A stretch of 64,000 bases of DNA from G963667675 sp963667675. GTDB lineage: Bacteria > Chloroflexota > Dehalococcoidia > Lucifugimonadales > UBA3495. Positions within the stretch are counted from its first letter, which is position 1. Each line of letters begins with the position of its first letter. Shown in pieces: positions 35,055 to 43,801 of the stretch. A program made the position numbers and the translations under genes. Where the stretch lies: NCBI GenBank assembly GCA_963667675.1, contig OY763929.1:2170001-2234000 (forward strand). The letters run 5' to 3'. The notes under the pieces are model-generated. The model did not search any database, was not told the DNA's origin, and saw only the letters and a program-made list of their open reading frames with translations.

Positions 35055-36008
35055 TTAGTAGCCTTTTTGCTTGTCTATTAGGCTTAGGAGGGGGCGGCCG
35101 TGGGTGTAGCGGGCTAGGTTTTCGCAGAAGTGGTCGATGCTGCGGTCCAGGCGCAGGGGCGAGCCGCCGGAAGCGTGGGGGGTGATGATGACGTGAGGAT
35201 GGTCCCACAGGGGGCTGCCGGCGGGCAGCGGCTCTTCCGGGGTAACGTCCAGGCCGGCGCCACGGATGCGTCCTTCGTCCAGGGCCTGCAGCATGGCATC
35301 GGTGTCGATTATGGGGCCGCGGGTGACGTTGAGCAGGATGGCATGGCTGCGCATATGGCGGAAGGCCTCCGCGTCGAACAGGTTGCGGGTCTCGCGGGTA
35401 AGGGGGCAGCAGACGGCCACGGCGTCGGACTGCTCCAGGAGGTCGTGGAAGCGGTCGGGCTTCCAGATTTCCCGCACGTACTCCGGCTGTGGGACGTCCT
35501 CTGGCTCGACAGCGATGACCTCCATGCCGAATCCGGGGGCGCGGCGGGCGACTTCGACGCCGGTGCCGCCCAGGCCGACGACGCCCAGGGTCTTGCCTCC
35601 CAGTTCCCAGGTCTCACGGCGGATGGGCATGCGGCTGTCCCAGGTGCGCTCGCGCACGGCCCGGCCGATGCCCCGCAGCAGGCCGAGGAACAGGGCCCAG
35701 GTGTGGTCGGCCAGGTGGGTGCCCACGGTGCCCTTGGCGCTGGTGAGGATGACGGGGCTCTCGACGAACTCGTCGAACATCAGGGTGTCGATGCCGGCGC
35801 TCTCGGTCTGCACCCACTTGAGGTTCTTTGCCACCTCGAAGAGGCCCCGGTTGAAGACGCCGAAGATGACGTCGGCGTCGACGGCCTGGGCAAGGTGCTC
35901 CTCACGGGTGCGGGCCACGACTACGTCGTTCTCCTCGGAAACGGCCTGTACCCGCTGGACCTGCTCGTCCGTGAGATTGTCCAAGATGGCGGTCATCAGA
36001 ATCTTCAT
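35055..36008 (-). CDS. D-2-hydroxyacid dehydrogenase (NAD(P)-dependent)
   Basis: The protein has 317 residues. The nucleotide-binding loop GVVGLGGTGVEVARRA is near residue 142. The catalytic residues follow in family order: Arg in LNVTRGPIID, Glu in GLDVTPEEPL and His in TPHASGG. An acidic Glu (VIAVEPED) after the second strand suggests NAD preference. It reduces 2-keto acids or oxidises D-hydroxy acids; the exact substrate is unclear. It stands alone on the minus strand, divergent from the LLM cluster. Confidence 0.9.
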   Translation of the reverse strand: MKILMTAILDNLTDEQVQRVQAVSEENDVVVARTREEHLAQAVDADVIFGVFNRGLFEVAKNLKWVQTESAGIDTLMFDEFVESPVILTSAKGTVGTHLADHTWALFLGLLRGIGRAVRERTWDSRMPIRRETWELGGKTLGVVGLGGTGVEVARRAPGFGMEVIAVEPEDVPQPEYVREIWKPDRFHDLLEQSDAVAVCCPLTRETRNLFDAEAFRHMRSHAILLNVTRGPIIDTDAMLQALDEGRIRGAGLDVTPEEPLPAGSPLWDHPHVIITPHASGGSPLRLDRSIDHFCENLARYTHGRPLLSLIDKQKGY

Positions 36009-36175
36009 GGGGTTAACCTCGTGTGGGATTTGAAGGCCCCGGCCTGTAGTTCATTCATAGCTGACCAAGGGTCAAGGGCCGGCGGCCAAGGTGCATAATA
36101 CGGCGGCCCGCGGGGCATTGTCCACCGTCGCCGTGGAAGCGTGCGACGCCGGGCCAACAACGTTATGTTTGGCTG

Positions 36176-36181
36176 TATAAT
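36176..36181 (+). promoter_or_regulatory. -10 box candidate for the LLM cluster
   Basis: A perfect TATAAT lies 50 nt upstream of the first LLM ATG (36231). No matching -35 box is visible. Confidence 0.35.
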
Positions 36182-36230
36182 AGGCGAGGCCCGGCAGGCC
36201 GGCGCTTTTCTGCCGGCGGAGGAATGCAGC

Positions 36231-37073
36231 ATGGACATAGGCGTCATCGCAGGAAGCTGGCACGGGATGTTCACCCAGACGCTGGACGCGGCAATCATGG
36301 CGCAGAAGGCGGAGTCCCTGGGTTTCGAGTCGTTCTGGATGCCGGAACACACCATCGTGCCCGCGTCTTATGCCTCGACGTACCACGGCCGGACAATTAT
36401 CTCCGACTGGGGAGACCCGCTAATCGGGCTGGCCAAGGCATCGGCGGTGACGGAAAAGATCAAGCTGGGCACGGCCATCAGCATCGTGCCGGAGCACAAT
36501 CCGCTGGTGCAGGCCAAGCAGATCGCCACCCTGGACCGGGTAAGCAACGGGAGGTTCATCTTCGGGATAGGGGCCGGATGGCTCAAGGAAGAGCTGGAAA
36601 TCATGGGCGGCGCCTGGGGGGCCAAGTGGGCGCAGACCCGGGAGGCCATCCTGGCGATGAAGGAGCTTTGGACCAAGGAGGAAGCGGAGTTCCACGGCAA
36701 GTACTACGACTTCCCCCCGGTGATGTGCGACCCCAAGCCGGTGCAGCAGCCGCACCCGCCGGTGTTGATAGGCGGCAACGGGCCCAGGGCGCTGCAGCGC
36801 GCGGCCGAATGGGCCGACGGGTGGTTCCCCGTGGGGCTGACCCTGGAGCAAATCAGGGCGGGCCGGGAGACGCTGGACCAACTGGCGGAGGCCAACGGCC
36901 GGGACCCCAGGGAAATCCAGATAACGGTGGGCAGCTACGGCGAGGCTGAGTGGGACGGCATAGAGAAGCTGGAGCAGGCGGGGGTGGACCGGGTGAACGT
37001 GTCCCTGGGAAGGGGCGCGGACGTCGACCTGTTGGCTGAACTGGAACGCATAGCGGAAATAGTCTTGAAGTAG
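36231..37073 (+). CDS. LLM-class flavin/F420-dependent oxidoreductase 2
   Basis: The protein has 280 residues. Typical pieces are AIMAQKAESLGFESFWMPEH, KIKLGTAISIVPEHNPLVQAK, the RFIFGIGAGWLKEELE helix and LIGGNGPRALQRAAEWADGW. The start MDIGVIAG at 36231 has GGAGGAA upstream; in-frame residues before it are not conserved. It is a close paralogue of the gene at 38241 and leads a three-gene LLM run with short spacing, so co-transcription is likely. Cofactor (F420 or FMN) and substrate are unknown. Confidence 0.88.
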   Translation: MDIGVIAGSWHGMFTQTLDAAIMAQKAESLGFESFWMPEHTIVPASYASTYHGRTIISDWGDPLIGLAKASAVTEKIKLGTAISIVPEHNPLVQAKQIATLDRVSNGRFIFGIGAGWLKEELEIMGGAWGAKWAQTREAILAMKELWTKEEAEFHGKYYDFPPVMCDPKPVQQPHPPVLIGGNGPRALQRAAEWADGWFPVGLTLEQIRAGRETLDQLAEANGRDPREIQITVGSYGEAEWDGIEKLEQAGVDRVNVSLGRGADVDLLAELERIAEIVLK

Positions 37074-37097
37074 AACTTGGAGCAAGAGGATAGATAG

Positions 37098-38177
37098 ATG
37101 GAAATCGGGCTGTTTATGATGCCGCTGCATCCGCCCCGGAGGTCGTACGCCGACTCCTACGACCGGGACATAGAGCTCATCGTCCTGGCCGACAAGCTGG
37201 GGTGCCACGAGGCGTGGATAGGGGAGCACATCACTGAAATGTGGGAGAACGCCCCGGTGCCGGAGCTGCTCATCGCCCAGGCATTGGCGTTGACGGAGCG
37301 GATCATCCTGGCGACAGGGGTGACGATGCTGCCGCTGCACCACCCGGTGGACACGGCGCACCGGATCGCCATGCTGGACCACATGGCCCGGGGGCGCTTC
37401 TACTGGGGCATCGGCGTGCGGTCGCTGCGCACCGACCTGGAGCTGTACGGCATCGACTGGAGCGACATGAACGCGGTGCGGGAGCAGGGCAGGGAGGCCC
37501 TGGACCTGATCCTGGAGATGTGGAGAGCGGAGGACGGCCACTTCAGCTACGATGGGAAGTACTACCATGTGAAAGCGCCGGAGTTTCCCCCAGAACTGGA
37601 ACGCCGGCTGCACATGAAGCCCTACCAGCTGCCCCACCCGCCCATCGGCGTGGCGGCTTCCACTCCCGGCTCCGACAGCATTCGCCTGGCGGGGGAGCGG
37701 GGATGGATTCCCATGACCAACCTAACCGCCCCTTATATCAAGGACCTGTGGAAGACGGTGGAAGAAGGGGCGGCCAGCGCCGGGCGCACCGCCAGCCGCG
37801 GCGACCTGCGGGTCGGGCGGCAGGTGTACGTGGGGGACACGCCCAAGTCGGCCCGGGAAGAGGCCCGCGTCGTGCTGGGCAGGCCCTACGACGAGCACCT
37901 GCTGCGCAACATCAAGGACGCCGGGGCCTTGTCCTACTACAAGACGGACCCGAACATGCCGGATGAAGCCCTGGACGTGGACTACATGATGGACAACATC
38001 TGGATTGTCGGCGACCCCCAGGAATGCGCCGACCAAATCCGGGCCCTGTACGAGGAAGTGGGCGGCTTTGGCCACCTGCTGGCCATCCCCCAGGACCCGG
38101 ACGACCATTCCCTGATGCAGAATTCCCTGCGGCTGATGATGGAGGAGGTCGCCCCCAGGGTCGCAGACCTGAAATAG
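37098..38177 (+). CDS. LLM-class flavin-dependent oxidoreductase 3
   Basis: The protein has 359 residues and a longer C-terminal part than its neighbours. Motifs: IVLADKLGCHEAWIGEHITEM, RIILATGVTMLPLHHPVDTAH, GRFYWGIGVRSLRTDLELYG, and IGVAASTPGSDSIRLAGERGW. This pattern matches the limonene-monooxygenase/alkanal-monooxygenase branch of the luciferase-like family, which needs a reduced-flavin supply. It sits 25 nt after LLM 2 and 63 nt before LLM 4, suggesting that the three act together. Confidence 0.87.
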   Translation: MEIGLFMMPLHPPRRSYADSYDRDIELIVLADKLGCHEAWIGEHITEMWENAPVPELLIAQALALTERIILATGVTMLPLHHPVDTAHRIAMLDHMARGRFYWGIGVRSLRTDLELYGIDWSDMNAVREQGREALDLILEMWRAEDGHFSYDGKYYHVKAPEFPPELERRLHMKPYQLPHPPIGVAASTPGSDSIRLAGERGWIPMTNLTAPYIKDLWKTVEEGAASAGRTASRGDLRVGRQVYVGDTPKSAREEARVVLGRPYDEHLLRNIKDAGALSYYKTDPNMPDEALDVDYMMDNIWIVGDPQECADQIRALYEEVGGFGHLLAIPQDPDDHSLMQNSLRLMMEEVAPRVADLK

Positions 38178-38240
38178 GGGAAAGGCCCCGGCCATCGTTC
38201 AGCCGTGAGTCCAGTCCATCCCGCGCCCGGGGAGGAAACC

Positions 38241-39086
38241 ATGGATATAGGCACATCCCTCTCGATAACCAGCACATCGGCCGACGTTGCCGTGCTGGCC
38301 CGGAAAGCGGAGGAACTGGGGTTCGAGTCCTGCTGGATCCCGGAGCACACCATCGTGCCCGTCCAGACCGAGTCCAAGTACGGGGGTACGCCGGACGGGT
38401 CTTTCCCGCCGTCGATGGACGACATGGCCGATCCGTTGATAGCGCTGGCAAGGGCGTCGGCGGTGACCAGCACGATCAAGCTGGGCACGTCGATTAGCCT
38501 GGTGCCGGAGCACAACCCCCTGCTCAATGCCAAGCAGATCGCCACCCTGGACCGCATGTCCAACGGGCGGTTCATCTACGGCATTGGCGCGGGGTGGCTC
38601 AAGGAAGAGACGGAAATCATGGGCGGGAACTTCGAGCACCGCTGGGGCCAGAGCCGGGAGGCCATCCTGGCGATGAAAGAGCTTTGGACCAAGGACGAAG
38701 CCGAGTTTCACGGCAGGTTCTACGACTTCCCGCCGGTAAAGTGCAGTCCCAAGCCGTTGCAGAAGCCGCACCCTCCCGTGTACCTGGGGGGTTTCGCCTC
38801 CAGGGTGTTCCAGCGGGTGGTTGCCTACGGCGACGGGTGGATGCCGGTGCGGGTCAGCCCGGAGCAGGTGAGGGCGGGCCGGGCCACGCTGGACGAGCTT
38901 GCCGAGGCGGCGGGCCGGGACCCCAAGAGTATAAGGTTGATGGTCTATAATCTGCCTGCGGACCGGGACCTGATCCAGCGCATGGAGGAGGCCGGGGCCG
39001 ACCGGGTGGTGGTGGCTGCGCCGCGAGGTACGGAGAGCGAGGTGCTGCCGGGCCTGGAACGGCTGGCCGAGCAGGTGTTGGGGTGA
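38241..39086 (+). CDS. LLM-class flavin/F420-dependent oxidoreductase 4
   Basis: The protein has 281 residues and is strongly similar to LLM 2: VLARKAEELGFESCWIPEH, TIKLGTSISLVPEHNPLLNAK, GRFIYGIGAGWLKEETE, then VYLGGFASRVFQRVVAYGDGW. The ATG at 38241 follows GGGGAGGAAACC. The two clearly come from a duplication, with LLM 3 between them. The C-terminal end (ADRVVVAAPRGTESE) has diverged, so substrate ranges may differ. Confidence 0.88.
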   Translation: MDIGTSLSITSTSADVAVLARKAEELGFESCWIPEHTIVPVQTESKYGGTPDGSFPPSMDDMADPLIALARASAVTSTIKLGTSISLVPEHNPLLNAKQIATLDRMSNGRFIYGIGAGWLKEETEIMGGNFEHRWGQSREAILAMKELWTKDEAEFHGRFYDFPPVKCSPKPLQKPHPPVYLGGFASRVFQRVVAYGDGWMPVRVSPEQVRAGRATLDELAEAAGRDPKSIRLMVYNLPADRDLIQRMEEAGADRVVVAAPRGTESEVLPGLERLAEQVLG

Positions 39087-39126
39087 GCCTACCGGGTACG
39101 GAAAATCAAGATTAGAGGACTGACAA

Positions 39127-39789
39127 ATGACTGATCAGAATCTTCCTGACGACGCTCCGGCTACTAATTTATTCCCCCAGTACCCGTACCAGGTGTACGA
39201 GATGTTGTCCGCCGAGGTTGCGGGGCTGACCGATGCCCAGTTGGACTTCGAGACGGACCAGTGGGAATGGGGCAAGTGGAGCATCCGGCGCAACCTGAGC
39301 CACATGTCGTCGGGAGACGTGCGGTGGCTATGGGGCCGCTGGCGCAGCCAGATTTTCCCCGGCAGCCGCCCGGACGCCGAGGAACTGGACAGCATCGTCA
39401 ACTCTCCCCACGACCGTCGGTTGAACGAGGACCTGTACTGGGAGCCGGCGGCCATCCTGGGTAAGCTGTGGGAGGGGCTGGAGCTGTGCCGGTCGGTGCT
39501 GGAGGGAGAGACCGTGGCATCGCTGCGCAGCAAGGAACTGGAGGAGGAGGCGACGAGCCTGAACGGCCGCTACCGGCATCTATTCCCCGGCGGAGTCCGG
39601 GAGGCGCCCGGCGACCCGTCCCGCATCTTCATAACCCTGGAAACGACTTTCCGGCACCGGTACTACGAGTACACCACGCATCTGTACAACATCCAGCGGC
39701 TGAAGCGGGCCCAGGGGCTGACCGGCAGGGTGTACATCCCCAGGGTGGGTTACTGGACCGACGAGAGCTGGGACCGCAGCGAGCCTTAG
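39127..39789 (+). CDS. DinB-like four-helix protein
   Basis: The protein has 220 residues. The pattern AEVAGLTDAQLDFE, then KWSIRRNLSHMSSGDVRWLWGRW, and the late FRHRYYEYTTHLYNIQRLKRAQGL matches the DinB/YfiT-like superfamily, with His residues placed to bind a metal. Members act as thiol-dependent S-transferases or have unknown roles. It follows LLM 4 by about 40 nt and may belong to its operon, perhaps supplying a thiol cofactor step. The exact function is not known. Confidence 0.65.
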   Translation: MTDQNLPDDAPATNLFPQYPYQVYEMLSAEVAGLTDAQLDFETDQWEWGKWSIRRNLSHMSSGDVRWLWGRWRSQIFPGSRPDAEELDSIVNSPHDRRLNEDLYWEPAAILGKLWEGLELCRSVLEGETVASLRSKELEEEATSLNGRYRHLFPGGVREAPGDPSRIFITLETTFRHRYYEYTTHLYNIQRLKRAQGLTGRVYIPRVGYWTDESWDRSEP

Positions 39790-39934
39790 GGCGATGGGGG
39801 GAAGCCTGTATCTCACCCTAGCAGTTACCTCGGTGATCAACGATGGGCGCATATAGTGATGCCTAGTTCGTCGCCAAGCGATTTTAGAGCAAGATTGGGA
39901 CTTTCGCAGCAAACAAATTTATCTGGAGAGTATC

Positions 39935-40759
39935 ATGAACGAACAACCCAGGGGTGAAGTGGCAGTGTTCGTGGATCTAGAAAATCTACGATATTCGATG
40001 TTGAACCTTTATGGTCTTGAGCCGGATTTTCAGAGTCTCTTGGATAAAGTTCGCATGCACGGCAGGCCATCGGTTATGCGAGCGTACGCCGACTTTTCGG
40101 AGCATCCGGCATCGCTTCGGAGACAGCTTCAGATCGTAGGAATCGAAGCCATCAACGTGCCAGTAAAGAAGATTAGTAAGCCAGGCCAACAGCACGCTGT
40201 AGAGCGTATAAAAAATGCCGCTGACATGGTTCTTGCTCTGGACGCGGTCTTGGAAGCTTCCGACGCTGATTCAGTGAATAACAGCAAGACTTTCATGCTG
40301 GTTACTGGCGACGCTGACTACATTAAGCTCATCACGCAATTGCGCAATCGCTTTGGGCAAAGGGTTGTCGTTTGTGGAGTTCCCGGGTCCGTCAGCAGCG
40401 ACTTGATTGCCGCCGCCAACGCTGAAGACCTCATAAATGTGCAGAAGCCGGAACCTGTGTCGGATGAAGATGTTGCCTCAGCAATCGTCAGGCTAGTGAA
40501 AAGAGGTCCTGCGCCATTGAAATTCTGGAGCATGAAGGTATTGGATGAATGGTGCCAGCACGAGAAGAATGCTATTCCAGGAACAGCGAAGCAACGACGG
40601 GATATGTTGCGGCGGTTGCAGCAGGAAGACGTCTTGTTGAAACGAGAGATCGACTTACTGCCAGTTTTGGGCAGGCGGGGACATGCTAACGAAACTTATT
40701 TGGATGAAACCAAGGCAGTTGAACTCGGGTACTTGAAAAAAGAAAAAACCCCTCAATAA
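39935..40759 (+). CDS. NYN-domain (LabA/DUF88-like) ribonuclease
   Basis: The protein has 274 residues. The PIN-like NYN fold is shown by VAVFVDLENLRYSML with the first Asp, NAADMVLALDAVL with the next Asp, and FMLVTGDADYIKLI with two further Asp, the metal-binding set of an RNA nuclease. A linker and a winged-helix-like C-terminus follow (VASAIVRLVKRG to LRRLQQEDVLL), similar to OST-HTH/LOTUS arrangements. The gene lies in an A+T-richer island with a DUF3800 gene. Its last codons overlap a hairpin that acts as a terminator on the other strand. A role in RNA control or defence is likely but not proven. Confidence 0.82.
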   Translation: MNEQPRGEVAVFVDLENLRYSMLNLYGLEPDFQSLLDKVRMHGRPSVMRAYADFSEHPASLRRQLQIVGIEAINVPVKKISKPGQQHAVERIKNAADMVLALDAVLEASDADSVNNSKTFMLVTGDADYIKLITQLRNRFGQRVVVCGVPGSVSSDLIAAANAEDLINVQKPEPVSDEDVASAIVRLVKRGPAPLKFWSMKVLDEWCQHEKNAIPGTAKQRRDMLRRLQQEDVLLKREIDLLPVLGRRGHANETYLDETKAVELGYLKKEKTPQ

Positions 40760-40767
40760 GAGGGGTT
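40735..40767 (-). terminator. Rho-independent terminator, minus strand
   Basis: AACCCCTC (40747-40754) pairs with GAGGGGTT (40760-40767). Read on the minus strand the stem is followed by TTTTTTCTTTTTT, a strong U-tract. On the plus strand no U-tract follows. The nearest minus-strand gene upstream is the DUF3800 gene at 41208-42029. Confidence 0.7.
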
Positions 40768-40806
40768 CGTCACATTACCGCAAAGACAAATTAGCTTGCA
40801 GTTAAT

Positions 40807-40821
40807 CAGTGACATTCACTG
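40807..40821. promoter_or_regulatory. Perfect dyad, possible operator
   Basis: CAGTGA-CAT-TCACTG is an exact 6-bp inverted repeat with a 3-nt centre, 71 nt upstream of the small gene at 40892. It could be an operator or a transcript hairpin. Confidence 0.3.
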
Positions 40822-40891
40822 TATCGGGAACTGTGCAGCTTGTCAACCCCAATGGGTACAATTGATAAGGACAGAACGACGTGAGGTTCTT

Positions 40892-41200
40892 ATGGGGCAA
40901 ACTGCTGACATAATTTACTATCCGTCATCCGGGGGACCTGTCTTGATCGTGAGCGACAGGGCAGGAAACGAGCTGTTCGTTGCGACCCTTAGCTGGAATG
41001 ATGTTGCGCCGCTACGGGATGTATTAAATGCGCCCGGGCAGGAAACCTACCTACAATCTCTCGAAGGTCGTCTGCGCGTACAACACGTCCGATCACCAAG
41101 TGCAGTCTTTATTCACTACATCCCAAATGAGCGGACACAAGGGATTCGTTGCTCTATAGCCCCGAGAGCAGTTCGGGAACTTCTTGCGAATCTGTCCTAG
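40892..41200 (+). CDS. Small hypothetical protein in the NYN-DUF3800 island
   Basis: The protein has 102 residues and starts MGQTADIIYYPSSGGPVLIV with GAGG upstream. The sequence alternates strands and turns, then ends in a helix (APRAVRELLANLS). No family is recognised. It is convergent with the DUF3800 gene, and their stops are 7 nt apart. Any long DUF3800 transcript would run antisense through it. It may simply be a cargo gene; coding is supported by the clear start and even codon use, but not by homology. Confidence 0.5.
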   Translation: MGQTADIIYYPSSGGPVLIVSDRAGNELFVATLSWNDVAPLRDVLNAPGQETYLQSLEGRLRVQHVRSPSAVFIHYIPNERTQGIRCSIAPRAVRELLANLS

Positions 41201-41207
41201 GACCTCG

Positions 41208-42029
41208 CTACAGGTCTCGGATCGAGGGAGGGGCAAGGCCATAGAATAGATTGTGCGCGTCAGTGCGCCGCACTTTAGGATAGATGTGCGCTGTCCCTAT
41301 TGAACGGTCTGTCAATTGGTCTATCCATCCGGCTATTTTTTCCGGTTCGTCATCATATCTGCTTGGAGTCAATCCCTCCTGTAGTTCAGCATAACGCCTA
41401 AGGAAAAACGCCAAGAAATCTGCGACTTGAAGTAATTCGACCTCTTGGGAGTCCTGAAACGCTGGAACATCGATAATTTGATCTAAGCGTTGCTGCTTCT
41501 TGCCCAACCCGTAATAGTCATCGCTCCACTCTGGGGGATTCTTGACCATATCATTAAAGCGGACTTTTTCTCGTTCTTGGTTATCAAAAACCAAAAAGGT
41601 GTTACCCTTGTTCTTGTCTTCCTTCTGGGAATAACGCTGAATCGCCAATGTTACGTGAAACCCTAAGAACCGCCAGGGAGTACTCAGTTCCTTTGGCAAT
41701 GCCCCTTCTGCAAGGGCATCACTATGCAATTGCTTTACCACTGACGAATAGACAACGTGATGTTTCCTCTCAGCCAACCAGTTGAGGATCAATGTAGTGA
41801 CTAAGGATCGGGTCGCCCCGTCCATCTTGCGCCATATCCCATTGCCGCTGTAGAAGTCTGCTGTATGCAGTTCCGTGATTGGCCTTTTCGTCCCCGTCGA
41901 CAGTATCTGTAATAGCTCACTCCAATGGGACTTGGTGAGGTGCATCCGAGCTGAATCGACTACAACACCGACCATTGTGGCGATCGGTTCTTCGCCTGTC
42001 CCGCTTTCGTCTATGTAGCAGAAATTCAC
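41208..42029 (-). CDS. DUF3800-family protein
   Basis: The protein has 273 residues. The family signature is present: CYIDESGTGEEPIATMVGVVV at the start, TFLVFDNQEREK in the middle and ELLQVADFLAFFLRRYAE near the end, with acidic residues in an RNase-H-like layout. DUF3800 proteins are often found on mobile or defence islands and may be nucleases, but their reaction is not established. GGAAGG lies upstream of the ATG. It is convergent with the small gene at 40892 and close to the NYN gene, which suggests one acquired unit. Confidence 0.8.
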   Translation of the reverse strand: MNFCYIDESGTGEEPIATMVGVVVDSARMHLTKSHWSELLQILSTGTKRPITELHTADFYSGNGIWRKMDGATRSLVTTLILNWLAERKHHVVYSSVVKQLHSDALAEGALPKELSTPWRFLGFHVTLAIQRYSQKEDKNKGNTFLVFDNQEREKVRFNDMVKNPPEWSDDYYGLGKKQQRLDQIIDVPAFQDSQEVELLQVADFLAFFLRRYAELQEGLTPSRYDDEPEKIAGWIDQLTDRSIGTAHIYPKVRRTDAHNLFYGLAPPSIRDL

Positions 42030-42188
42030 GCTACCTTCCTACAATTGCTGCTTGCCCCCCATTCTAGTTGACCCCCAAGTACTGCGGCAACTATATTAAT
42101 GCTCTTCGTAAAGGGCAGAGCTTAGGTATGAGGCCCTTCATAAAGGAGCAACCAGCTTCTTGACACTGTCCGGCTAGCAGGAGGCATC

Positions 42189-42863
42189 ATGGAAGGACGC
42201 TATCCCAACGGGTTGCTGGTGACCAGGACCAACTGCAAGGACCCCGCGGAAGAGGCGGAGTTCAACCGCTGGTATAACCACGTGCACATTCCAGACGTCA
42301 CCCGCGTCGGGGTTTTCAGCAACGCCATCCGCTTTGCCAACGTGGACCCCAACTCGCCCCACGGCCAGTACCTTGCCACCTACGAGTCCGACATGGAGGA
42401 CGTGTCCCAGGCCAGGCCGATAGCCCGGGAGGCGATGGCCAAACGGGGCGTCCGGGAACACCGGACCACGCCGTTGATTGAGTCGGTCAGCACCGGGATG
42501 TTCAAGCGGCTGGGCGGGCAGCACGTGGCCGCGGTCAGGCCGACCCGGGGGATGCTGTTCGTGGCCACCAACTGCAAGGAGGGCTACGACGAGGGGGAGT
42601 TCAACGACTGGTACCACGACTTCCACCTGCCCGACATGCTGGACATCGGGTCTTTTCACGCCGCCTATAGGTACGAGAGCCTGGAGCCGGAGGCCACCGG
42701 CGGCAAGTTCCTGGCGATTTACGAGACGGACGCGGCGGACCCGACCACCGCGGTGCAGACCATCGGCAAGGTGCTGCCGGAGCTGCGGCGGCGGGACCGG
42801 ATGTTCGACGGGCTGGACTTGCAGTTCCTGGTCAAGGCCCGGCGCATCTGGCCGCGGGCTTAG
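42189..42863 (+). CDS. Tandem dimeric alpha-beta barrel (EthD-like) protein
   Basis: The protein has 224 residues in two homologous halves. Each opens with a strand and has the same helix signature: AEFNRWYNHVHIPDVTRVGVF in the first half and GEFNDWYHDFHLPDMLDIG in the second. The W-Y-x3-H-x-P-D pattern matches EthD/DUF4286-type ferredoxin-like barrels, so one chain would form the two-domain barrel. Relatives accompany monooxygenases or hydrolyse small ring compounds. It is followed 60 nt later by an alpha/beta hydrolase, a likely partner. Confidence 0.72.
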   Translation: MEGRYPNGLLVTRTNCKDPAEEAEFNRWYNHVHIPDVTRVGVFSNAIRFANVDPNSPHGQYLATYESDMEDVSQARPIAREAMAKRGVREHRTTPLIESVSTGMFKRLGGQHVAAVRPTRGMLFVATNCKEGYDEGEFNDWYHDFHLPDMLDIGSFHAAYRYESLEPEATGGKFLAIYETDAADPTTAVQTIGKVLPELRRRDRMFDGLDLQFLVKARRIWPRA

Positions 42864-42922
42864 AGGGGCTGATTTCCCAGGCCCCGGCGGCCTGCCTCTG
42901 AACACTGAAACCGGGAGGGAGC

Positions 42923-43798
42923 ATGGCCGATTTCAAGACCGCCTCGGTCAGGGCCAACGGCCTTAACTTTCACTTCCTGGAGATGGGCGAGGGGCCGCTG
43001 GCCCTGTGCCTGCACGGGTTCCCCGACCACGCCTACTCGTTTCGCCACCTGCTGCCGGACCTGGCCGACGCCGGCTTCAGGGCGGTGGCGCCCTTCATGC
43101 GGGGGTACGCTCCCACCGAGGCTCCCAAAGACGGCGGGTACCAATCGGTGCTGATGGCCAAGGACGTGATGAGCTTGATCGACTCATTGGGCGGCGGGAG
43201 GGCGTACCTGGTGGGCAACGACTGGGGAGCGGGAGCGGTGATCGGTGCGTCTATCCTGGCGCCGGAGAAGGTTGCCAAGATGGTGGTCATAGCCTGGGGG
43301 CGGGCCGACGAGAACCTGGCCATGGACTATGACTACATGATGGGCCGGTGGCACGGGTACCTGTTCCAGGTGTCCAACGCCGAGCGCATCGTGGCCTACA
43401 ACGACTACGCCTTCGTGGAAGACTGGTGGCGTCACGCCTCGCCGGAGTGGGACATTCCGCAGGAGGAACTGGAGAGGATACGGGAGACTTTCCGCAAGCC
43501 GGGGGTGGTGGAGGCGGCGCTGGGCTACTACCGGGCCCGTTACGCCCCAGCCCTGGAAGACCCTACGCTGGCGGCGGAGCAGGCAAAGATCGACGCCGGG
43601 CCGGTGACCGTGCCGACACTGGCTCTGCACGGCACCAGGGACCGTCCCAAGCGGCTGGACGCCTTCGAGAGCGCGGCTACGGACGGGTTTTTCACCGGGG
43701 GCCTGGAGAAGGTGATTATTCCCGGGACGGGCCACTTCATGCACCAGGAAAAGCCGGATGAAGTTAATCCCAGGATAGTGGGGTTTTTGAAGGGTTAG
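42923..43798 (+). CDS. Alpha/beta hydrolase (epoxide hydrolase / haloalkane dehalogenase-like)
   Basis: The protein has 291 residues. The oxyanion motif is LCLHGFPDHAYSF. The nucleophile is Asp in LVGNDWGAGA rather than Ser, which points to epoxide hydrolases or dehalogenases. The catalytic His is in GTGHFMHQEKPD. A cap of about 100 residues (DYMMGRWHGYLFQ to YRARYAPAL) lies between. A Tyr-rich cap favours epoxide hydrolase. It is cytosolic, with no signal peptide. It follows the EthD-like gene in the same direction. Confidence 0.88.
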   Translation: MADFKTASVRANGLNFHFLEMGEGPLALCLHGFPDHAYSFRHLLPDLADAGFRAVAPFMRGYAPTEAPKDGGYQSVLMAKDVMSLIDSLGGGRAYLVGNDWGAGAVIGASILAPEKVAKMVVIAWGRADENLAMDYDYMMGRWHGYLFQVSNAERIVAYNDYAFVEDWWRHASPEWDIPQEELERIRETFRKPGVVEAALGYYRARYAPALEDPTLAAEQAKIDAGPVTVPTLALHGTRDRPKRLDAFESAATDGFFTGGLEKVIIPGTGHFMHQEKPDEVNPRIVGFLKG

Positions 43799-43801
43799 CG
43801 C

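Noticed and set aside
36009..36230. Riboswitch upstream of the LLM cluster
   Set aside because: No conserved aptamer core was recognised; only a TATAAT and a Shine-Dalgarno are seen.
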